The notes under the pieces: model-generated
The model's input: only the letters and a program-made list of their open reading frames with translations
Database searches by the model: none
Told to the model about the DNA's origin: nothing
Made by a program: the position numbers and the translations under genes
Assembly (NCBI GenBank): GCA_019634715.1
Contig: JAHCAU010000001.1
Coordinates: 407,501 to 471,500, forward strand
Direction of reading: 5' to 3'
DNA from: Lysobacter sp.
Lineage (GTDB): Bacteria; Pseudomonadota; Gammaproteobacteria; Xanthomonadales; Xanthomonadaceae
DNA: 64,000 nucleotides
Part shown: positions 18,226-25,292 of the stretch, one piece after another
How the letters are laid out: each line of letters opens with the position of its first letter
How positions within the stretch are numbered: the stretch's first letter is position 1

Positions 18226-18594
18226 TCAGTCGGCGGCGTCGGGATCGGGCGAGGCGCCCGCTTCGGCGCCCCCGGCCGGTGCGGCCTCGCGCTTCGCGGC
18301 GGCCCGGCGCTTGCTTTCGCGCTTGAGCGGCCCGCCCTGCGGACACAGCTCGGTGACCCAGGCGAAGACCGTGTTGGCGAGCGTGTCGGGCATCAGCCGG
18401 AAGTACACGAACTGGCCGCGCTTCTCGCGTTCGATCAGGCCGGCGTCCTCGAGGATGCGCAGGTGGCCGGACAGCGCCGGCTTGCTGAAGTCGAAGCGGC
18501 TGGCGATCTCGCCGGCGGTGAGCTCGCCCCCGTTGAGGTAGGCGAGGATCCGCCGCCGGGGAGCGGAGGCCAGGGCTTCGAAGACGCGGTCCAT
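18226..18594 (-). CDS. ArsR/SdpR-type winged-helix repressor
   Basis: 122-residue DNA-binding protein. The helix-turn-helix is clear in the first 75 residues: FEALASAPRRRILAYLNGGE, TAGEIASRFDFSKPALSGHLRILEDAGLIE and the wing REKRGQFVYFRL. No metal-binding Cys pair as in ArsR/SmtB is present, and the pattern is closer to the SdpR autorepressors. The C-terminal 40 residues are basic and Ala-rich. A palindrome just upstream of its start (18609-18632) is the likely operator, suggesting autoregulation. Confidence 0.88.
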   Translation of the reverse strand: MDRVFEALASAPRRRILAYLNGGELTAGEIASRFDFSKPALSGHLRILEDAGLIEREKRGQFVYFRLMPDTLANTVFAWVTELCPQGGPLKRESKRRAAAKREAAPAGGAEAGASPDPDAAD

Positions 18595-18608
18595 GGATAC
18601 TCGATGAG

Positions 18609-18632
18609 TTAATTAGGAAATTACCTAAATAA
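18609..18632. promoter_or_regulatory. Likely operator for the ArsR/SdpR-type repressor
   Basis: AT-rich palindrome TTAGG-AAATTA-CCTAA (core 18613-18628), 15-40 bases upstream of the repressor start. It is the most AT-rich stretch in this part of a very GC-rich sequence. Position and symmetry fit autorepression. Confidence 0.6.
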
Positions 18633-18775
18633 TTCCCGGGCGCCCGGCCTGCGTCAACCCGCCGCCCCGCTTCCGCCGACGGACGGCAGGGTCGTGCCCG
18701 GTCACGGCCCGAGCGTCACGACACCGCACCGGCAACGCGACATGCCGTCCCTCCCGGCGCGCCATCCGCGATCAG

Positions 18776-18802
18776 GTCACAGAAAACGGCTCGTTTTGTG
18801 AC
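18776..18802. promoter_or_regulatory. Inverted repeat upstream of the EPS export operon
   Basis: GTCACAGAAAACG and CGTTTTGTGAC face each other across GCT, 59 bases upstream of the wza-like start. One arm has a single extra base. It can be an operator or a hairpin. A nearly identical half-site (ATCACAAAACGA) occurs at 25114-25125 before the second lyase gene. Confidence 0.5.
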
Positions 18803-18829
18803 TGGCCTCAACTTATTCCGTCTCACGTT

Positions 18830-18835
18830 TACAAT
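18830..18835 (+). promoter_or_regulatory. Possible -10 box of the EPS export operon
   Basis: TACAAT lies 25 bases before the ATG at 18861. No convincing -35 hexamer was found at 16-18 bases, so activation by a factor bound at 18776-18802 is possible. A GGGGAA ribosome site precedes the ATG. Confidence 0.35.
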
Positions 18836-18860
18836 CGGTGGGAATCTCCCGGGGAACCGA

Positions 18861-19487
18861 ATGCGTACGATCCATCGCGTCTGGGCGCTGTGCCTGTCGC
18901 TCATCCTTGCTGCCTGCGCCACCACCCAGGGACCTCCGGCTGGCGCGCCTCCCACGGATGGGATACAAGCCACGGCCGTCGACGCCTACCGGATCGGCGT
19001 GGACGACCAGGTCCAGGTCGCCGTGTGGCGCAACCCGGAACTGGGCATCACCGTGCCGGTGCGCCCGGACGGCATGATCTCCGTGCCCCTGGTCGGCGAT
19101 GTGCTGGCCGGCGGGCGCACGCCGCCCGAGGTCGCGAAGGACATCCAGGAGAAGCTGTCGGCCTACGTCCGTGATCCGCAGGTCGCGGTGATCCTGACCC
19201 AGCTGCGCAGCCACGAATACCTGTCGCGGGTGCGCGTGACCGGCGCGGTGCGCCAGCCGGTGTCGATCCCGTACCGGCCCGGCATGACCGTGCTCGACGC
19301 CATCCTGGCGGCGGGCGGCCCCACCGAATTCGCCGCCAGCGACCGTTCGGAACTGCACCGGCGGACCGCAGGCGCGTCGACGACCTACGCCGTCAAGCTC
19401 GACCGCATCCTCAACCGGGGCGACCTCGCGACCAACTACCCGGTCGCGCCGGGCGACGTGATCACGGTGCCGGAGCGCACGTTCTGA
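18861..19487 (+). CDS. Wza-like polysaccharide export lipoprotein
   Basis: Outer-membrane lipoprotein that forms the exit channel for exopolysaccharide, 208 residues. The signal peptide MRTIHRVWALCLSLILAAC ends in a lipobox with Cys19. The mature part has the polysaccharide export domain (YRIGVDDQVQVAVWRNPELGITVPVRPDGMI) and SLBB-type folds (VRVTGAVRQPVSIPYRPGMTVLDAILAAGG). Short length fits the GumB/exosortase-A-associated export subgroup rather than long Wza. The start at 18861 is fixed by the signal peptide and GGGGAA site. The stop overlaps the next start (TGATG). Confidence 0.92.
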   Translation: MRTIHRVWALCLSLILAACATTQGPPAGAPPTDGIQATAVDAYRIGVDDQVQVAVWRNPELGITVPVRPDGMISVPLVGDVLAGGRTPPEVAKDIQEKLSAYVRDPQVAVILTQLRSHEYLSRVRVTGAVRQPVSIPYRPGMTVLDAILAAGGPTEFAASDRSELHRRTAGASTTYAVKLDRILNRGDLATNYPVAPGDVITVPERTF

Positions 19488-21085
19488 TGGACACTCCGTC
19501 GCTTCCCGTGCGGCGCACGATGGCCGCGCGCGCAGGCGCGCAGGCGACCCCGAACGGACTCAACCCCAACGACATGGCGATGGCGCTGCTGCGCGAAGGC
19601 CGGCGCTACCAGCTCGTGCTCGCCTCGATCTTCGCCGGCATCGCCGTGGTGGCGCTGCTCGCCGGCCTGTTCCTGCTGCCGCGCAAATACACTGCCAGCA
19701 CGTCGGTGCTGGCGCAGGAAAGCGGCATCATCCAGCCGCTGCTGGAAGATCGGGCGCACGCCACGCGCGCGGTCGATCGCGCCGGGCTGGCGCGCACCGT
19801 GGTGTTCGGGCGCAAGGTCATGGACCGGGTGCTGGTGGCCGGCGGCTGGATGGAAGACAAGCCTTCGGCGACGATGCAGGAGCGGCTGATCGAACAGATC
19901 CGCGAGCGCACGCAGATCACCAACGCGCGCGAGAACCTGGTGCAGATCACCTACCACGACAGCGATCCGGAGCGGGCGTTCCGGGTGGCCGAGGCGATGG
20001 GCAGGCTGCTGATCGAGGAAAGCCTGGCCAGCAAGGAACGCGAGAGCCGCGAGGCCTACGAGTTCATCGACGCGCAGGTGCGCAGCTACCACGCCAAGCT
20101 CACCGAGGCCGAGACCAAGCTGCAGGCCTACCGCTCGGCGAACACCGACGCGCAGCCGGGCAGCGCCACCGATTCGACCGCGCGCATCGGCACGCTGCGC
20201 ACCCAGGTCGAACAGACCCGCATGAACCTGATGGAGCTGCGCTCGCGCGAACAGGCGCTGGAAGCGCAGCTGTCGGGCGAGTCGGCGGTCACCGCGGTGC
20301 AGACCCGCGAAACCCTGTACCGCACGCAGCTGCTGGAACTGCAGGGCCAGCTCGACGGCCTGCTGCTGAACTACACCGAGAAGCACCCCGACGTGGTGCG
20401 CGTGCGCCACCAGATGGCCGACATCCAGGCGGCGATGCGCGAGGAAGAACAGCGCCGCAGCCGCCCCGGCGCCGCTGCCGTCGATGCCAGCGAAGTGCGC
20501 ATGAACCCGATGTACCAGGAACTGCGCAGCCAGCTGGCGCAGACCCGGCGCGAGATCGCGGCGATCCAGTCGCGGATGTCGGCGTCGGAAGGCCTGCTCG
20601 ACAACGAATTCGGCCGCAGCCGGCGCATCGCCGCTTCCGAAAGCGAACTGGCCGAGCTGACCCGCGACTACGAGGTCAACCGCGACATCTACCAGGACCT
20701 GCTGCGCCGCCGCGAGAACGCGCGGGTGTCGATGGAACTGGACCGCGAGCGCCGCGGCCTGACCATGCGCATCCAGGATCCGGCGCAGATGCCGCTGCGT
20801 CCCAGCGGCCTGCGTTTCATGCATTTCGCGCTGGGCGGCCTGGTCGCGGCGATGGCGGTGCCGCTGGGCCTGCTCTTCCTGCTGGTGCGCTTCGATCCGC
20901 GCGTGCGCTCGCCGCGCCAGCTCGAAAGCCGCGGCCATTACGCCCTGCTGTCGGTGGTGCCGGCCTATCGCACGCCGCGCGACCGCCGCCGCGAACTCGG
21001 CCGCACGCTGCTCAGCGGTTCGATCGTCGGCGCGGTGTTCCTGGCCTACGGCCTGGTCTACGTCTTCAAGCAGGTGAGCGCATGA
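19487..21085 (+). CDS. Wzz/GumC-like chain-length determinant
   Basis: Inner-membrane polysaccharide co-polymerase, 532 residues, which sets chain length and links to the export pore. A transmembrane helix near residue 45-65 (LVLASIFAGIAVVALLAGLFLL) is followed by the Wzz domain (KYTASTSVLAQ) and a long periplasmic coiled coil (about 190-390, Glu/Arg/Gln rich). The proline-rich PAQMPLRPSGLR segment precedes a second transmembrane helix (ALGGLVAAMAVPLGLLFLLV), and a third hydrophobic helix lies near the end. No kinase domain is fused; the partner ATPase is the next gene, overlapping by ATGA. Confidence 0.92.
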   Translation: MDTPSLPVRRTMAARAGAQATPNGLNPNDMAMALLREGRRYQLVLASIFAGIAVVALLAGLFLLPRKYTASTSVLAQESGIIQPLLEDRAHATRAVDRAGLARTVVFGRKVMDRVLVAGGWMEDKPSATMQERLIEQIRERTQITNARENLVQITYHDSDPERAFRVAEAMGRLLIEESLASKERESREAYEFIDAQVRSYHAKLTEAETKLQAYRSANTDAQPGSATDSTARIGTLRTQVEQTRMNLMELRSREQALEAQLSGESAVTAVQTRETLYRTQLLELQGQLDGLLLNYTEKHPDVVRVRHQMADIQAAMREEEQRRSRPGAAAVDASEVRMNPMYQELRSQLAQTRREIAAIQSRMSASEGLLDNEFGRSRRIAASESELAELTRDYEVNRDIYQDLLRRRENARVSMELDRERRGLTMRIQDPAQMPLRPSGLRFMHFALGGLVAAMAVPLGLLFLLVRFDPRVRSPRQLESRGHYALLSVVPAYRTPRDRRRELGRTLLSGSIVGAVFLAYGLVYVFKQVSA

Positions 21086-21807
21086 GTGCCGACCGCCCCC
21101 TTCACGGCGACCGCTCGCTGCCGGCCATGCCGGTGGATGGCCCGGGCCGTGCGCTGAGCACGCGCCAGATGGAGGAACGCCGCCTGATCCATCGCCAGGA
21201 ATCGGTGCGCAGGCATGCCGACGCCTTCCGCGAGCTGCGCACGCGCCTGCTCGCGCTGGCCGGCGACAGCGGCAATTTCGTGACCCTGGTGGCGCCGGTG
21301 CGTCCCGGCTGCGGCGGCAGCTTCGTCGCACGCAACCTCGCGGCGGCGTTCGCCTTCGACGAAACCAAGCAGGCGCTGCTGGTCGACTGCGACGCCACGC
21401 ATCCGGCGCAGGCCGAGGCGCTGCAGGTCGAGGCCGACGGTCGCGGCCTGATCGACTACCTCGAAAACGAATCGGTCGCGCTCGGCGACGTGGTGCACGC
21501 CACCGGCGTGCCGCGCCTGCAGCTGATTCCCGCCGGGCGCATCCGCGAAACCCCGGGCGAAAGTTTCAGCTCGTTCCGCATGCGCGCGATGATCGACTCG
21601 CTGCGCGCGCACCAGGGCAACCGCCACCTGATCCTCGACGCCCCGCCGGCGCTGGGTTCGCCCGACGCGCGGATCCTGTCGGACCTGGCCGACCTGGTGG
21701 TGCTGGTCGTCGGCGACGGCCAGGTCAGCAGCGAGGACATCGACAAGGCCGTCGCCAGTTTCCCGCCGGAGAAGTTCGCCGGCGTGGTGTTCAACCAGCG
21801 TTCTTGA
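21082..21807 (+). CDS. Tyrosine-autokinase-like ATPase with degenerate P-loop
   Basis: 241-residue cytosolic protein of the CapB/CpsD (BY-kinase) family that normally partners the Wzz protein. The N-terminal RQESVRRHADAFRELRTRLL and the Walker A' motif LLVDCDATHP (residues about 99-107) are present, as is LILDAPPAL. The Walker A loop, however, reads APVRPGCGGSF at residues 71-81, without the Lys-Ser/Thr of PGEGKS. No tyrosine cluster is seen at the C-terminus. It is thus probably a structural or regulatory partner rather than an active kinase, unless an atypical nucleotide site is used. The ATGA overlap couples it to the Wzz-like gene. Confidence 0.85.
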   Translation: MSADRPLHGDRSLPAMPVDGPGRALSTRQMEERRLIHRQESVRRHADAFRELRTRLLALAGDSGNFVTLVAPVRPGCGGSFVARNLAAAFAFDETKQALLVDCDATHPAQAEALQVEADGRGLIDYLENESVALGDVVHATGVPRLQLIPAGRIRETPGESFSSFRMRAMIDSLRAHQGNRHLILDAPPALGSPDARILSDLADLVVLVVGDGQVSSEDIDKAVASFPPEKFAGVVFNQRS

Positions 21808-21824
21808 GACACGGCGGAGGCGGC

Positions 21825-23177
21825 ATGGCACGCACCCGAACCTACGTCACCCTGCCGGCGACCACGCTGGTGGTGGCGATCGCGGCCGTACTCGCCGCAG
21901 CGATGCCGCGCGACGCGCACGCGCTGCGCGTCAACTACACCCTGGACTTCGGCGTCGAGCGCAACGACAACCTGCTGCTGACCCCGACCGACCCGCTGGA
22001 GACCACACTCCTGCGGCCGGGCCTGGGCGTGGAGCTGCTGCACGACACCTCGGTGCTGCAGATGCATCTCAGCGGTCGCGCCGAGTACCGCCATTACGAC
22101 CGGCGCGGCCTGCAGGACGGCGTCGACGGCACCTTTTCCGGCCGCGTGAACTGGGTGGCGATTCCCGAACGCCTGAGCTTCAGCGTGGTCGACCAGCTGA
22201 CGCTGCAGCCGGTGGACACGCTGGCGGCCGACGCGCCGGGCAACCGCCAGCAGGTCAATGTGCTGTCGGCCGGGCCGACCCTGCAGTTCGAGTGGGGCGA
22301 CGACTGGCGCGGCAGCGCGGAACTGCGCTGGATCCGCAGCGAGGCCGAAGTCACCGACGAATTCGACTCGCAGCGCGCCGATCTCGCGCTGCGCGCGACG
22401 CGGCGGCTGTCGCCTGGCAGCCGCCTGTCGTTCAACCTGCAGCACCAGCGCGTGGACTTCGACAGCGACCTGGTCGCGCGCGACTACGACCGGACGCAGG
22501 TCTTCGCGCGCTGGACGCGCACGCTCAACCGCGTCGACATGGCCGTGGACCTGGGCTATTCGCGCCTCGACTACCGCCGCGCCCTGACCGGCTACGCCGG
22601 CGGCCGCTCGGACCCGATGTTCCGGGGTTCGCTGGCCTGGCGGCCGAACGATGCGCATCGCTTCGACCTGGCGTACAGCAGCCTGTTCTCGGATGTCGCC
22701 TCCGACTCGCTGGCCGATGTCGGCGAGGAGGGCGACGGGATCCAGACGCCGCCGACCGGCGTGCCCACCGGCGACACCGTGGTCAATGCGTCGCCGTTCC
22801 TCGAACGCCGCCTCGAAGGCGAATACGCCTGGACCTCGACGCGCTGGACCTTCAGCGTCTCGCCCTTCCTCGACCGCCTGCGCTACGAGGACACCGACCA
22901 GTTCGACCAGGATGGCTACGGCGTCGGCGTGGAAGCGGGCTGGCGCGCGCGACGCAACCTGCGGATCGGCTTCACCGCCGCGCTGGACCACAACCGCTAC
23001 GTCAACCTCGATCGCGAGGACGAGACGCGCCGCTATGCGCTCGACGCGCGCTACCAGTGGGTGCGCCACTGGAGCGGCGTGTTCACCCTGGCGCGCTACG
23101 AGCGCCGCAGTACCGAACCGGGCCAGCGCGCCGACCAGAACGTGGTCTCGCTGGCGCTGACCTACCACAACCGGTGA
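21825..23177 (+). CDS. Outer-membrane beta-barrel protein, EPS-associated
   Basis: 450-residue protein with a signal peptide (about residues 1-32, ending DAHA) and repeated amphipathic strands with aromatic ends typical of an outer-membrane barrel (LHLSGRAEYRHY-like, FSFNLQHQRVDFDSD-like, FTLARYERRS). It resembles the uncharacterised barrel proteins found in exosortase-A-type EPS clusters. Its role may be secretion or anchoring of the polymer. The ATG at 21825 has a strong GGAGG ribosome site, and is preferred over an in-frame TTG at 21804. It ends in a GTGA junction with the first lyase gene. Confidence 0.8.
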   Translation: MARTRTYVTLPATTLVVAIAAVLAAAMPRDAHALRVNYTLDFGVERNDNLLLTPTDPLETTLLRPGLGVELLHDTSVLQMHLSGRAEYRHYDRRGLQDGVDGTFSGRVNWVAIPERLSFSVVDQLTLQPVDTLAADAPGNRQQVNVLSAGPTLQFEWGDDWRGSAELRWIRSEAEVTDEFDSQRADLALRATRRLSPGSRLSFNLQHQRVDFDSDLVARDYDRTQVFARWTRTLNRVDMAVDLGYSRLDYRRALTGYAGGRSDPMFRGSLAWRPNDAHRFDLAYSSLFSDVASDSLADVGEEGDGIQTPPTGVPTGDTVVNASPFLERRLEGEYAWTSTRWTFSVSPFLDRLRYEDTDQFDQDGYGVGVEAGWRARRNLRIGFTAALDHNRYVNLDREDETRRYALDARYQWVRHWSGVFTLARYERRSTEPGQRADQNVVSLALTYHNR

Positions 23178-23182
23178 CCGCC

Positions 23183-25042
23183 ATGCTCCGCAACCGTGTC
23201 CGCAACCGCTCCCGCGCCCGCCATCGCATCCCGCGCAGCCTGCTCGCCACCACGCTCGCCCTGGTCGCCGCCGGCTGCGGCGGCGAGCGGACCGCGAATG
23301 CTGCGAATGGTGCGAATGGTGCCGCCACGCTCGCGGCCGCCACGCAGGCGGTCGCCGCGAAGCGCCCGGCACTGAAGCCGCTGCAGCCGGGCATCCCGCT
23401 GGATCTGTCGTACGTCGACGCGCGCTCGCCGCAGTTCGACCGCTTCCGGCGCTGGGTCGACGCCGCCGTCGCCGGCCAGCCCGGCTACGCGTTCTCGGCC
23501 TACGATGCCGCGCTGCTGTACCGGCTGGAGCCGAAGCCGAAATACTGCGAACTGGCGGTGCGCATGGTCGAGAAGGAGGTCGCCGACGGCGAAGCCGTGA
23601 TCGCCGCAGGCCGCGCGCCCGAGGTGGCCGGCGATTCCTACCTCGAAGTCGGCCCGCGCATCGCCGCGCTGTCGATGACGCTGGACACCTGCAAGACCAG
23701 CATCGACGAGGCGCAGCGCAAGCGCTGGTCGGCCTTCGCCGAACAGGCGGTGTGGAACGTCTGGCACCACATCCGCGCCCACTGGAACGGCCGTCCACGC
23801 CCGTGGACCGGCTGGTCGGTCGACAACCCGGGCAACAACTACTACTACAGCTTCGTCGAGGCGACCCTGTACTGGGCGCTGGCCAGCGGCAACGACGAAT
23901 GGATGCGCGTCCTCAACGAGGAGAAGATCCCGCCGCTGATCGCCTACTTCGCGCAGCTCGACGGCGGCGGCAGCCTCGAAGGCACCGGCTACGGCGCGGC
24001 GCACATGCGCCTGTTCGCGCTGTACCGGCTGTGGCGCGACGCCACCGGCGAGGACATCGCCAACGCCAGCGCGCATGCCGCCGACAGCATCGACTACTGG
24101 GTGCACGCGACGGTGCCGACGCTGGACCGCTTCGCGCCGATCGGCGACCAGTCGCGCAGTTCGATCCCCGAGCTCTACGACTACCACCGCACCCTCGTCC
24201 TGCAGGCGCGCGCGCTGAGCAGGAATCCACAACGACAGGCGATGGCGTCGTGGTGGCTGCACCGCATCGCCATCGACCGGATGCGCAACGGCTTCAACAC
24301 CGCGCACGACCTGCTGCCGGCCGGCGACGGCAAGGCCGCGCCGCCGACCGAACGCTTCCACCACGCCACCGGCACCGGCCACCTGTTCGCGCGCACCGGC
24401 TGGGACCGCGACGCGCTGTGGCTGGCCGTCGTCGCCGGGCCGTACAACGAAAGCCACGCGGCGCAGGAACAGGGCGGCTTCACCCTGTTCCACCGCGACT
24501 GGCTGACCGTGACCGAGAACACCTGGAGCCACAGCGGCATCCAGCAGGGCACCGAGACCCACAACGTGCTGCGTTTCGAAGCGCCGACGCCGATCGCGCG
24601 CCAGTGCCACGCGCCGCAGAACGACCGCGTGGTCCACCAGTGCGTGCCCACGGTGTCGACGATGGCCGTGACGCCCGGCGCCGATGGCGCGCTGCGCATC
24701 GACGCCGACCTCACCGGGGCCTATGCGAAGGACAGCGCGGTGAAGCAGTGGACCCGGCGCCTGGACTTCTCCGCGACCGGGCTGCGCGTGGAGGACCGCT
24801 TCCGCACCACCCCGGGCACCCGCGCGATCTTCCAGCTGCAGCTGCCGTCCGAACCCCGGATCGAAGGCCGCGAGGCGGTGGCCGGCGGACTGCGGATCAA
24901 GGTGGTTTCTCCCGCCGATGCGCAACTGTCGGCGCTCGATTGGCGCACGGTGAACCGTGACGAGTTTCGCAGCGGCTGGCGACTGGACATCGCCGGCAGC
25001 GGCGATACCTACGTCGTCGAGCTGTTGCCCGCCGGCCGCTGA
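23183..25042 (+). CDS. Heparinase II/III-like putative polysaccharide lyase, lipoprotein
   Basis: 619-residue exported protein. The signal peptide ends in a lipobox with Cys32 (LVAAGC), so it is probably a membrane lipoprotein. Residues about 75-390 look like an alpha/alpha toroid (repeated W-rich helices, WTGWSVDNPGNNYYYSF, GGGSLEGTGYGAAHMRL). The C-terminal beta part carries YNESHAAQEQGGFTLFHRDW, like the conserved His/Gln-Gly strand of heparinase II/III-like lyases. The assignment is by motif; the catalytic residues need a structure. It could trim or release the EPS. An in-frame GTG at 23174 overlaps the previous stop and is an alternative start. Confidence 0.7.
   Translation: MLRNRVRNRSRARHRIPRSLLATTLALVAAGCGGERTANAANGANGAATLAAATQAVAAKRPALKPLQPGIPLDLSYVDARSPQFDRFRRWVDAAVAGQPGYAFSAYDAALLYRLEPKPKYCELAVRMVEKEVADGEAVIAAGRAPEVAGDSYLEVGPRIAALSMTLDTCKTSIDEAQRKRWSAFAEQAVWNVWHHIRAHWNGRPRPWTGWSVDNPGNNYYYSFVEATLYWALASGNDEWMRVLNEEKIPPLIAYFAQLDGGGSLEGTGYGAAHMRLFALYRLWRDATGEDIANASAHAADSIDYWVHATVPTLDRFAPIGDQSRSSIPELYDYHRTLVLQARALSRNPQRQAMASWWLHRIAIDRMRNGFNTAHDLLPAGDGKAAPPTERFHHATGTGHLFARTGWDRDALWLAVVAGPYNESHAAQEQGGFTLFHRDWLTVTENTWSHSGIQQGTETHNVLRFEAPTPIARQCHAPQNDRVVHQCVPTVSTMAVTPGADGALRIDADLTGAYAKDSAVKQWTRRLDFSATGLRVEDRFRTTPGTRAIFQLQLPSEPRIEGREAVAGGLRIKVVSPADAQLSALDWRTVNRDEFRSGWRLDIAGSGDTYVVELLPAGR
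23294..23320 (+). repeat. Triplicated 9-base unit in the lyase linker
   Basis: GCGAATGCT GCGAATGGT GCGAATGGT codes for the short ANGANG-type linker after the lipid-anchored cysteine. In-frame slippage would alter only linker length. Confidence 0.6.
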
Positions 25043-25292
25043 TCAAATTCGGGCGGCATTGCGCGACAAACTTCACACTTCACTTGAAGAAAGCGGATTT
25101 TAGGTTCGGAGCGATCACAAAACGACCGCCGGGCGGCACGCATACTTTCGTTCAGGTCGACGCGTCCGCCATGGCGCATCGACTGATGTCCGGTCCGCCG
25201 GCACATCGAACGGTGCGCCGCCCGTCACCCGGACCGGGTTTCGGGCGACGCGAATGCAGTCTCGCCATGGACGCGATCGCAGAGCCCCCGAC
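25043..25292 (+). promoter_or_regulatory. Promoter-containing gap before the second lyase gene
   Basis: This 250-base gap holds a run less GC-rich than the genes around it (about 25060-25125) and the half-site ATCACAAAACGA at 25114-25125, matching one arm of the inverted repeat at 18776-18802. A separate, co-regulated promoter for the second lyase is likely. No clear -10/-35 pair was identified. Confidence 0.4.

Noticed and set aside
21804..21824. TTG at 21804 as start of the outer-membrane barrel gene
   Set aside because: The ATG at 21825 has a GGAGG site at good distance and starts directly at the signal peptide.
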